A stretch of 64,000 nt of DNA, taken from positions 13,023,001 to 13,087,000 of the forward strand of contig NC_092673.1 in the NCBI RefSeq assembly GCF_964355755.1, read 5' to 3'. Position 1 is the first letter of the stretch; every line of letters begins with the position of its first letter. The notes below the pieces were generated by a model. That model had not been told where the DNA came from. It was given only the letters and a program-made list of their open reading frames with translations, and searched no databases. Source of the stretch: Antedon mediterranea. Its lineage: Eukaryota; Echinodermata; Crinoidea; Comatulida; Antedonidae. The position numbers and the translations under genes are program-made. This document shows positions 41,879 through 52,395 of the stretch, piece by piece.

Positions 41879-43190
41879 ATGAACTACATTGAACCTGGGA
41901 GTGCGAATATTCACGAAGTGGTTGCAGATGTAAGGAATAGTTTTCAGTGGGTTTGCTTAGATCACAAATTAGATGTTGAAATTTGTGATGGAGTCCATGA
42001 AACAGCAAACATAACATCAACTTCTTCTATAAATAGAGACAAGGTTCTTGCAATGGTGTCAGACTGCCAGCTGGCATGGAACCAGCTACGAAAGCTAGAA
42101 GGTAAACAGAACAATTGTGTAATTAAATAAAACCATGCACATGCAATTTAGATACAGTCAAATATGTCTAGTAATCAAGCAAGACTATATTATTAATCCA
42201 TTTATGTACTAGATATGTGGAAGGAGACAATAAGATTGGAGAAAAAGATGCGGCAACGGCAAAATGATCTAATTGGGGATCATTTTAAAATGAAAAACAT
42301 GAAAAAAGTGGTATTTTCATACCTCGATGAACACACACGGTACGTTGAATTTAAATGTAAATATGTGCTTACAACTGTATAACAGTTGTGAATACAGTAC
42401 TTACTTTTACAACTATACTTTTGTTCATAACGATTTTGCTATGGAAATATACGTAAAGAGACATTAATTAAAAACTGAATAAGTATTTGTTACTAAAATT
42501 GTTTGCAGACTGTACAACCTTTCTCCTAATAAGAACGCGATTTGGCTGAAGTTCGGTGGGGATGGAGGTGAGAGTACAAAGTTTAAAGTACAGATATGCA
42601 GCCTCGCGAAACCCAATTCAATCAAAACAATAACATCATAGTTGTACTCATATTTGATGCCCCAGACATGATGTTCAATGTTAACCGCACTCTTCCATCA
42701 GTGGCCCATCAAGTTGTTGCTTTGAACGGGGAAAAATGGCGGTAAAAATACAACTAGTATATCAACTTAACAATTATGTGATTGTGGATGTGTATATATG
42801 TAATAAACTAAAAATATATGTATAATTTCTTTCAGCAATTACAGAGTTTTCTGTTTTGGGGACTACGAGTATCTCACAAAACTGTATGGAATAAATGGAC
42901 CAAATGGTAAACTATTAATTTATTTCATCATCATTTAATTTATACAAAATCATCCTAAGCCGAGGACAATTTTATTTATACTATTGCATATTTTAGCATT
43001 TTTTAACATTGCAAATAAATTTGAATACTTTTAGGTCGATACTGCTCACTCTTGTTAGAAACCAAAGCTGAAATTCAATTGAAGTCACCACCTGCCAAAC
43101 AGCGCTCATTGGCTTCCATAAGAGCCAACTACATTGCATTGACACACACAAATATATATATAATTATATATTATTTTTTCCCGAGAAATC
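41879..43190 (+). CDS. Multi-exon 'CLWC' family gene (N-terminal and middle part)
   Basis: Five exons with GT/AG junctions join in phase: exon 1 (41879-42101, MNYIEPGSANIHEVV), exon 2 (42213-42339, LEKKMRQRQNDLIGDHFKMK), exon 3 (42509-42741, NAIWLKFGGDGGESTKFK, then IVVLIFDAPDMMFNVN), exon 4 (42836-42906, NYRVFCFGDYEYLTKLYGIN) and exon 5 (43035 onward, YCSLLLETKAEIQLKSP). The FGGD, FxxPD and FGDYE..YGI blocks match a widespread uncharacterised multi-copy family; the Asp pattern suggests an RNase-H-like fold (inference). A frameshift near 42630 in exon 3 interrupts KPNSIKT. The CLWC signature is degraded to YCSLLLE. A relic of the downstream part of this family sits at 15-16.4 kb. The C-terminus is not found. 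Confidence 0.65.
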
Positions 43191-43260
43191 TTATGTATGA
43201 GAATTTTACAGTAGGCTGGGGTCTAGTTCTTTCCTTTATTGGAACAAGTCCTATTAAATA

Positions 43261-45100
43261 AATATGCATGGTATTGATGCGTTTATCAATTTATACACAG
43301 TCAACTAAAGTCACATTAATATACAACCCGTCGACATCAAGCTTCCAGTGTTCCAAAAGAACTATTTTACAGTATCACTCAGAAAAGCCATATCCAAGAA
43401 GTCCATGTCATTGGGCAAATACTTCATGAGGCTGGCAACACAGATAAGAGACTTGATGTGGATAAGTCCCTTGCACTTATGACAGATTGTCACTTTGCTT
43501 AGCAGCAACTTTGATTCCGGCATTGCCGACGTAAATGCCGACATGATGTCACTAGACGCCGGCAAAAAAATCGTGAGCCATGCCTAGCCATGCAACAGGA
43601 TCAATGTAAAGAATTTCCGATGTAAACAGTAGATTTTTAAATGTCACATGTTCAATGTTATTGCTGCATATTCTACTTACACCGCATTGACAGTTTATCT
43701 TTTGAGCATGATCAATGGCCGGGCGAGCGCAAGGATGCCAGGGAGAACCTTTATTTTGGGTTATACCATTATTATTCATGGGGAATTGTTAAGCGATAAA
43801 AAAGCATATATTGAACATTAATCCAATACAATAAAACATAACACAAGAAACACTGAAATTAACCTTTTAATATACATGGATATTTACAGAAAAACAATCA
43901 TTATAGTTAACACATCCTTCTTTGGATTTTATATCAACCTATGAAGTACCATATAATTTACCCTTCTAATTCAAAATGATGAAAACAAAGACGTTTGAGA
44001 ATTGGAAAACATTTGGGGTATGAGGTGGATGAGAAAGGGATGCGTAAATGCAAGTGCGTACGTAAAGGGGAAAGGTAACATGAAGCTTAGTCATTTTCGC
44101 AATCATATTAAAAAAAGTGGATTGCATATGACAGCAGTGTTACGACTTGGAGAGCGACAGAAAGCAGCAAACTTAACAACAGTAACTGTGGAAGAAACCC
44201 AGCGCTGAAGAACCTGATGCTCCAAAAACAAACTACAATGATACCCTATCTCCATCAGATAATGCTTCGACAGAGACAACTGACACGAAAGTTTCAGTTG
44301 TGCCACTTGTTAGTTGCTCAGGAGAAACAATCTTTTAGATTGTACAGTAAAATAGATATTGTACATACACAATCTTCGGATACTAATCAGGTTTTTTAAT
44401 GACCAGATTAGTACTCCGAAAAACCCAACAATGAAAAAATTAGGCCCAAAGCTGAAAGGGGTGTTAGGTGGGTGTACTTAGCTAAGTCATGTGTTATACC
44501 TTACAAGCATGGGCGACATTTCAAAATTCTTGACTCCTCTTCGCAAGGCCCTCTAGGCTATGGAGCTCATTCTCCCAGAACTGATCACGGTATGCAAGAT
44601 CGCAATCGATCATGTTACCGAATTATCCGAACTCCTAGATAACAGCAATAACGCAATTTTCGAGACAAGAGGGAACGATATTATAAAACTTTACTTAATT
44701 AAAGATATCAGTTCATCAAGACATGCAGACAAGAAATACCTAAGATACGTCTGTTCACCACTCTTTCCATACATACTCGGTAATAATTAAAACTGTATTT
44801 TAGGCTTATCATTGCTTTAGAAAGTGATGATAAGCCAACATCTGTTAAACTGTTAGGCATTTTTATTTTATAGATAAAAGGCAAATTAAATTGAACACCA
44901 CCATACTGCTTTGAATTGCCAATAAAGTAAAACATTTTTTTTACCTCACAGAAAGAAATATGAGAGAGTTTACGAAACACGACGGGAGCTCAGACAACGA
45001 GTGATTGACACTGCGCCTGCGTAAGTAATTTCACCAGTTGTCGTCTGGTAGAAGACAACAGCAAAATTGCTGTTTTGCAGTTCACAGTGCACGAATAAAA
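43261..45100. other. Region with unassigned open frames
   Basis: Minus-strand frames at 43362-43779 (Cys-containing, for example VTICHKCKGLIH and CQCGVSRICSNN) and plus-strand frames at 44002-44208 and 44560-44790 match nothing I recognise. A 10-bp perfect stem hairpin, GGCTTATCAT / ATGATAAGCC, is at 44806-44838. The segment 44990-45110 lies just upstream of the next gene and is a likely promoter and 5' UTR. Confidence 0.3.
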
Positions 45101-45109
45101 AACACAAAC

Positions 45110-47105
45110 AATGACTTCTAAATTAGCTGCCCAAAGTATGTATATTTGGTTATGTTTATATTTAAAATGATCATCAATTAAATAATGGGATCCTAAATAA
45201 TGTTTGCATCGATTTCTGATTTATGACCTAATTTAATAATAGATAAAATTATCACTTAAAATAAAGTGCCATTTGCTGCCTAAAAGTAGGCTAGGCCTAG
45301 GCCTAGAAAGAATAGGCCGCAGGTAGGCGCACCTAGGCTAGGCCTAGTAGCTATTACTATCTAGGCCTAGGCTACTAGGCCTAACTAAACTACGGCCTAT
45401 TCTATGCCTAGTCCTCCTACATATACTAAGTCACTAACTAGGCCTAGCCGGCCTAGCTAGGCTGGGAAGGCCCTCTATTTTTTAACCTCCTATTCATAAT
45501 GCCATGCTCGTAGGTAGGCCTAGGCCCCTAGGCCAGGCCTAGCTAGGCTAGGCCTAATTGTTTTTTTTTTAAATATAGGTAGGCCTAGCCTAGGCCTATA
45601 TATTTTTGTGGCAATAGAAGTTGAATATATATGTTTAGCCTGGGGTGTCACGAAACCTCAGACCACGAAAGCTCAGACTCCCTAAGACCTAAGATCACGA
45701 AAGCTAAGACCCAACACCTAAGATTACAAATACTAAGATATACTACAGCTTACTACACCCGTTTAGCCTAGCTAGCATTAGACTAGCTTCTAAGGGTAGG
45801 CTAGGCCACAAATAGGTTCAAGGCCAGTGGCCCTAGCTAGGCTAGGCCTAGTAGTACTAGCTATATGCTAGTAGGCCCAAGCAAGACACACAAATTTAGC
45901 TTTTGGCGCAACCCATCCTACTTCTACTCTACTTCTAGAGACTAGCTAGGTCATACCAGTCATTTTTCATCCAGACCTGTCTACATTGGTTATACCTAGA
46001 CTTGGTTTTAGGCCTAGCCTACTATAATATACTGAGCTATAACAACATCAATGACAGAATACTTTTATTCTGTAGTGTTATTGATTGATATTACATACAT
46101 TTTTTATCCTATTTTAGCAAAAAAAATATCTCCAACTAAGAAGTGGTCTCCAGAAAAGGATGACCAGTTAGTGAAGGAAATTATTACATTGGATCCTTTT
46201 CAGTACAGAGAAAGAACGCAGCAACGCGGAAAAGTATGGAAAGACATTGCAGGCAATCTTTCACCATCTTTCGACTTTAACTTAGATGGAAGAAATGTAA
46301 GGGATAGATGGAATCTATTAAAGGACAAGTTGAATGCAAAATTGAATAATGAGATAAGAGGGTCTGGTATCGCTTCACCAGCATAATATCAGAAACAGAA
46401 GCTGCAATAGAAGATTTGCTAAGTCAGGAGAAAGATGCCTTAAACATAAGATCAGAGAGTAGTGATGCAGCCGCAGCACGAGCTGCAGGTGAAGAGCTAA
46501 GGAAGCGCTCATTAGAGACATTTAGACTAAATCAAGGTAAATTGATCTTGAAGACATATTTAATCCATTTTTGACATGTTTTTACTAAAAGTAAAGCAAT
46601 ACAAAGACAAAAATGTAGACAGAGATGATGTAATTAAAACTTGATCTCATACTACAATATGTATGGTAAGCAGTACGTAGACAAAACCATTTCTATCTGT
46701 CTATATAATGTACATGATATCATGTTGTCTATTTTTTCCCAAAACTAAGTATACCAATAATTTTGAGCAGTCATAGTTTATTGTACATGAAAAAGAATTG
46801 CTCAATATTATTATTTGGACATATATTTTTATATATTAACAGAGAGGTAAATGCCAAAAAAAGCAGAGCAAGTAGTACCATGGAATTTTTAAAAGTGAAA
46901 ATGGAGAGTGATGCTGCTGCTAAGAAGAAAGCTGAAGAGACGCAATCAAGTATGTTGTTGATGATGAAACAACAAATGGAATTAACTTGTCAACAGATAC
47001 AAAATCAAAACGTTCAAATGAATAAACAAATGGAGCTCATGCTCCGTATAATTGAAAAAAAAGTAATGCTCTACCTCTTAAGCCTGTTTTTCTGTCAGTT
47101 TTTAC
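45110..47105 (+). CDS. Myb/SANT-like DNA-binding gene, three exons
   Basis: Exon 1 (45112-45134) encodes MTSKLAAQ and ends at a GTATGT donor. Exon 2 (46117 to about 46535) joins in phase (A|CA) and gives KKWSPEKDDQLVKEIITL, RTQQRGKVWKDIAGNL and GRNVRDRWNLLKDKL, a Myb/SANT-like domain. A one- or two-base shift near 46385 follows, then SETEAAIEDLLSQEKDALNI up to a GTAAAT donor. Exon 3 (about 46843-47075) is a Met/Gln-rich coiled coil, KMESDAAAKKKAEETQSS and QQIQNQNVQMNKQMELM. The layout matches Myb/SANT proteins that accompany Harbinger transposons, although host genes of this type also exist. The intron between exons 1 and 2 holds the AGGCCTAGG cluster. A degraded inverted copy of exon 2 follows at 47.2 kb. 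Confidence 0.7.
45285..45870. repeat. Large AGGCCTAGG palindromic cluster in an intron
   Basis: The densest such cluster in the window, with blocks like GGCCTAGGCCTAGAAAG and CTAGCTAGGCTAGGCCTAG. It lies in the first intron of the Myb/SANT gene. A short direct repeat of CGAAAGCTCAGAC / CGAAAGCTAAGAC type occurs near 45660-45710. Confidence 0.85.
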
Positions 47106-47174
47106 AATGATTTAGTCTGAAATGAACCGCTTTACCTGCAGCTTGTGCTCCATCACTCCATCCATCTTATATTA

Positions 47175-47440
47175 ACTTAGCAAATCTTCTATGGTTGTTT
47201 CTGATGCTGGTGGACCAGACCCCCTTATCTCATTATTGAATTTTGCCCTCAACTTTTCCTTTAATATATTCCACCGATCCCTCACATTTGTTCCATCTAA
47301 GTTGATGTCAAAAGATTATTGCTTGCAATGTCTTTCCATACTTTTCCACGTTGCTGTGTTCTTTCTCTGTACTGGAAAGGATCCAGTATAATCATCTCCT
47401 TCACTAGCTGGTCATCCTTTTCTGTAGACCACTTTGTACA
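47175..47440 (-). pseudogene. Inverted degraded copy of the Myb/SANT exon
   Basis: On the minus strand (47440 downward): WSTEKDDQLVKEMIILDPFQ, RTQQRGKVWKDIAS, a shortened and frame-broken stretch, then DGTNVRDRWNILKEKL and NNEIRGSGPPASETTIEDLL. Closely related to exon 2 of the gene at 46.1 kb but in the opposite orientation, about 0.8 kb downstream. It lacks the bases that follow the first helix pair. Confidence 0.85.
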
Positions 47441-50400
47441 TTTAGTGCTTAGTAATATTTTTATTTACATTTCATCCAAAGACCATGAAGTATGGTCTTA
47501 TGATATTTCTCATGACTCAATTAGCCTTTTCTGTATCAGACCCTCATAGGTCATGAAGTTTAATAATAAAAGTGTATATATAAAGTAATTATAATTGTGC
47601 AATAATTGCAATAATTGTTTCGCCAATAGATGACTCGTGACTTTTTGTCGCTAAGAAACTGCTGTGCACTCGGTCCGGGATGCTGGTGCGTAGATGCCCT
47701 GTCCATACCTTGAAACAGTCTATGGGCATACACATTCCAGCCAATCTCACTACTACCAACTGTTCTGATGCACAATCTGTGCATTCGGTGCCGGTGTCCT
47801 TCTGATTACACCAGGTTGGCCTTGAATAATTACAATTTCAAATAAACAAATACTGAAATATTAATCATACTATTATTAGTTGTTATGTAATGTTAATTTA
47901 ATTTCTTTTAACCAGCTACTGAAAGTTACTGTCATTCCAAATGCAACAAAATCAAGTAATGATGTCAGTCAACGAACCGTAAAAAGAAGAACATCAGAGG
48001 TTCAGTGACTGAGATAAACAGTATTTGTAGGTGGAGAATCAAGATAATTATCTGAAGAAGTGCATCACCTTCCTTGAAAGTTGAATGTGGTCCTGGTTGG
48101 CAACAAATGAGAAAGCTAATAAGGTAAATAAAACAACTTTGATTGAATAATATGGTAATACAGTATAAGCACCACCAACATGTTTATTTAAATTTGCAAG
48201 TCTCTCCGATATTTAATATGTACTCTTTTTACCAATTCTATATCATCAGAACGAGAAATGATTTCATCAATTATTTGCTTTTTCAATAGGTATCAATCCC
48301 ATGCCTTCACATTTCCCTCAGAGTTTTCAAAAAATTATATGATCTGCTAAAATGTGAAGCTCATGAGATGGACAATCAACTCTAAAAGTTCAAGTATAGA
48401 AGTAGAGTACATTAAAAAAAAAACAGTGTACTCAATAGTGAAATAAAAAATAGTGAATAATTTATGCATTTCAATAATGAAATAGTAACTACTAATTGTT
48501 TTTTAGGCAACGTAATCCATCAGCAGACAGCAGAAATAACTTTGAATTCTGCATTGCCCAAAATGCTTTGAAAATTGAAGGAAGCAAAAAACAAATTGTG
48601 GTTCTACAGGATGAAACAGCTATTGAAGACAACATGACTATGCCCAGCTGGGACAGTCTGCTAAAGCCATTTTAACAAAGTTAAAAAACTTGTAAGTAAC
48701 AAATAATGGGCTTAGAGTGGCTAATGAAATTTACAAGATTATTATTATTATTAAACACAATAATTAAAAATATTGTATGTACTTTTAGAAAGAAACAATA
48801 ACTAAACTAAACAACTAAAACATTATATGGGCCCATTGCATGTGAAATGGATTTAGTGTTTAAAAAAATCAGGTAAACCAAAGAGCATACCCGGCCAGTT
48901 ACCATCAATGAAATAAATGAAATTGGTAAGTAGAATAATAGACATTTTATTTACATATTTTATTAAATTATGTAAATTATAAAAAACACAATATACAGTA
49001 TCTTTTTTGACAACGACATCAAGGATTTTTTCAAAGAATATAGGCAATATGGATATAACATTAACATATCACATGTTGAAGGTGCATGTTGTACTGGGCT
49101 TACTCAGTGGACTAGGCCAATACCAGTTTACTATCAAAACTGCCGAAATGTGAAATTAATAAAATGATTGAGTAACGTTCCAATTTTTCTGGACTGGAAT
49201 ACTCAATTCCATAAAGACGATTTTAGGAGTGCTCGAAGGAATTTTAAAATTCTTGTCTTCTATATCTATGAAACTTAATGAAAATCCAAAAAGTTTCTGG
49301 TCCTGGATGAAGGAGTTGCAAGGAAGCTCCAGCTCCATCCAAGTTATCGCATGGTGCGTGTCATACTTAAACTAATGCTAAAGCTAATTTATTTAATTAG
49401 TCTAGTGCACTACAGTAGTTGGCCAACAAGTTTGATGAGTGGAGAAATATATCGGATGTTATTAGTTTGAAAGATACTTTGTGGCACAAAATTAAACCAA
49501 AGTCGATCAGAGTTTGAGATCCAAAAATACCAATCACCATTCCAGTACAGAAAGAAACCTATATATTGGTACTTAAAGAGAGTGTATAGATATAAATTAT
49601 CTTATGTTTGGGTGTCAAGGAGATTAGTTAGTTATGGAATGATTTCCCAAAAATGATTTACTTGATAAAAAATTCTACAGATTCTTGTCTCGTTGATGAT
49701 ACAGCAAAATCATGACATGGGTATAATGACGTTACCCCATATATGGCATATCATGTAAGTGAATCAATTTCAATTAAAAGCTACTTTGAAACAAATTCTC
49801 GCAGCAAAAGTTTGAAAAAGTGAATGATAGATTTACAAATTGGTATTTCAGAGCATCAGACCACAGAAAATGGAATGCATTGAAACAAATAATGGAAAAA
49901 ACAAACCGAGTAGAGTTTTTAATGAGCAAGTGTAATAGGTTTAAACCCCAGTAAACATGTAGCAGTTGTGGTGAAAAGTGTCATAATAGCAGAAGTTGTA
50001 TTAATTTTAATAATGAATAAGGGGGTTTTTTTTCAGAGAGTATTTTGATATATTATGTTTATTGTTACTCCTATTTTTTTTGCTGAAAACAAATGTTAGT
50101 GGGAAGGGAAAGTCGACCACAATGTTTCCAGCAACTAGGCATTTCACTTAGGCAAGTATAGTGATGAAAGACAGCAGCAATCTGGATAGTAAACTAAAAG
50201 ATGAGGTGAAAACTGCACATGAAATCACACTACTGCATACCACAGAATGTCAGTTTTTTTCATTCCTCAAACCTAAAATTCAACCATCCTAATGAAGATA
50301 AATATGTACTAGCAGGGATCAGAAAACAAATTAAAAAACAATCATAAAGCTAAGAAAACCACAGAAAAGTAAATAAATCCAACCTTAACCTTCAAAAGAT

Positions 50401-51730
50401 TTACTTGCAGTTTTTTTTGGCTTTAAAGTTATCAACTGGGTTAATCTTGTTTTAAAAGAAATTTTCCAAGACATTATATAGGTATTCTTTCTAACCTTGC
50501 ATTTTGTAATTTTATTTCATGGCACCCGAGATGGAATAGGAGAGTATGTGATGAGACTTGAATAGTATGAAGAAATCAGTGGCAATATTAATATGGATTT
50601 TGTCTTTTATAAAGATTTTCATCCAAATTATAGTAATCGATCTATTGAATATACAGAAAAATAAATATGCACAAAATGTGAATTTATTTAAAATGCATCC
50701 ATTGGAGCAATGACTACAAATCAAACTTCATGCGTAACTACATTTCATAACTGCCCACTCTCTGTTTGCATTAAGGTCTCCGGTTAACATCATTTTATTG
50801 TCTGCTTCCATCTTTCTTCTAGCAGCTTTATCATCACTCCAGGCAAATGGTGTATTTAAATGTTTCCATACCAAATTAAAAAAATATCAGGAGTGTTTTG
50901 TTACATTTTCCATTACTGGTAGACTGTTTACATTTTGCGAATCTTGTTGAGTCTTTTTATAAAATTGTACATGTGATAATCCGGCTGTTTGCATTTTGTT
51001 GATTGCACATTTGGTATATCCTAAAACAGTGTCATTTCATGACAATCCATACATAAAACACACTCTTTATGACTTTTGTCAGGCTAACATCATCTGCTTG
51101 TAAGGGTAGATAACAGCATCAGTGTTATCAAATCTTTGCAGTATTAACAGAAATTTCGTCCCCATTATCCTCAGTTTCATAGTGTTATGTGCAAGTTCAG
51201 TTTCTTTTATTAGATTAGAAAAACATGGTCTCTCATTTGCAAAAATATTCTACTCCTACATAAAATGGTTAATTCGTATTAGTGCAAGAGAAATCACCAT
51301 TCAGGTATATTCTCTATTCCTGATGTAGTGGTGGTGTAATTCATATGCCAATCAATTGTTGCCGATACATTCATGTTTAAGCTGATCCAACAAACTTGAG
51401 TTAAACAGTCAACTATCCATTTCTGAAGTCAGATAGAAGCATAATGACTATTACAGTATACAGTATCTGTGGTATTCCAGAGACCTTCTTGGAAAGGAAC
51501 TGCAAGGACGGACAGAAAGTCGCGGTATGTAATGTAGCTGCATGAAGAAAGACACATCATGAAGTGTGCTGTTGGCACTAAAATTGATTATGTGAAGATA
51601 ACTATATATTATAGTTATCCACAAATCCACAATATTGACATTTTGTGCCTATATATTTACGTATATTAAGGAAGAAAAAGGAAACATTTATTTATTTTCA
51701 AACTTTGTAATCCGCCAAAGAGATATTATA
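47441..51730. other. Decayed region with scattered exon-like pieces
   Basis: Possible relics: 48508-48680 (RQRNPSADSRNNFEFCIAQN, then a mixed frame), 49240-49340 (NPKSFWSWMKELQGSSSSIQ, LINE-like), 49800-49930, and minus-strand 50900-50750 (WSDDKAARRKMEADNKMMLT). None has enough context for assignment. The AT-rich remainder shows nothing. Confidence 0.3.
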
Positions 51731-52073
51731 CTTGATACAGTCAACTTTCCCAATATCGGTCCCCCTCCAGACCGGTTTTCTGGACGGTAGGTTTATAGAG
51801 AGTGTTTGGTTACACCTTTTTTACACCTCATATTGGGTTGAGAACCCTCTAACTAGGCCTAGCTAGAAAGTATTCAGTATGTGGTGTATGTTGACTCAAC
51901 AAAGCTCTTATTATCAAATCATTACATTTTAGCATTTTAACTTAAAATGTATCATAGTTTTTAATTAATAATATCTGTAATTAGTAAGTAGTAATTCCAT
52001 TCGATGTTATTCTCCATCGCCGATACACCCACTGTAGGATGTATTGTACCATGGAGAAATAAGTATTTCTTCA

Positions 52074-52395
52074 TGATTGAACTAAGTTTATCGAAAATAA
52101 CAACACTGATGCCTAACACCTATCAATCAGAAAACATTTGTTGACTGGTCATCCACCACACACGCACACATGACATCATTTACTGGGTAAATGCATAGGC
52201 CACGCCTCCCTAAATCGGCCAAAAGGAAAAAAAAAGAGAAAAGCTTTTTGTGCTTTCAGCGTGTTACACACGATCTAGGGTGGAAGGTCAGATCCGACTA
52301 AGACAAAACTGACTGAATGTCTTTGTTTTCTGATTGATAGGTGTTAATTACGGCATCAATGTTATTATTTTCGATAAACTTAAGTTCAATACATC
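52074..52395. repeat. Fold-back (MITE-like) element
   Basis: Arms of about 55-60 bp: AAGTTTATCGAAAATAACAA and ACACCTATCAATCAGAAAAC on the left (52085-52133), with complements at 52332-52392 and a few mismatches plus a small indel. The central spacer of about 200 bp has no coding capacity. Outer flanks carry other AT-rich sequence. A target duplication was not identified with certainty. Confidence 0.85.

Noticed and set aside
42570-42612. Extra intron between GGGGATGGAG and ATATGCAGCC
   Set aside because: GT and AG are present but the intervening sequence reads in frame as family-like GESTKFKVQICSL, so it is coding; a frameshift near 42630 explains the later shift.
46374-46400. Tiny intron to rescue the frameshift in the Myb/SANT exon
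   Set aside because: The only consensus donor-acceptor pair would leave an intron of about 31 bp, below any plausible size.
50750-50900. LINE endonuclease exon from a LTGDLNAN-like stretch on the minus strand
   Set aside because: Only one short motif; no neighbouring endonuclease residues and the frame closes quickly.
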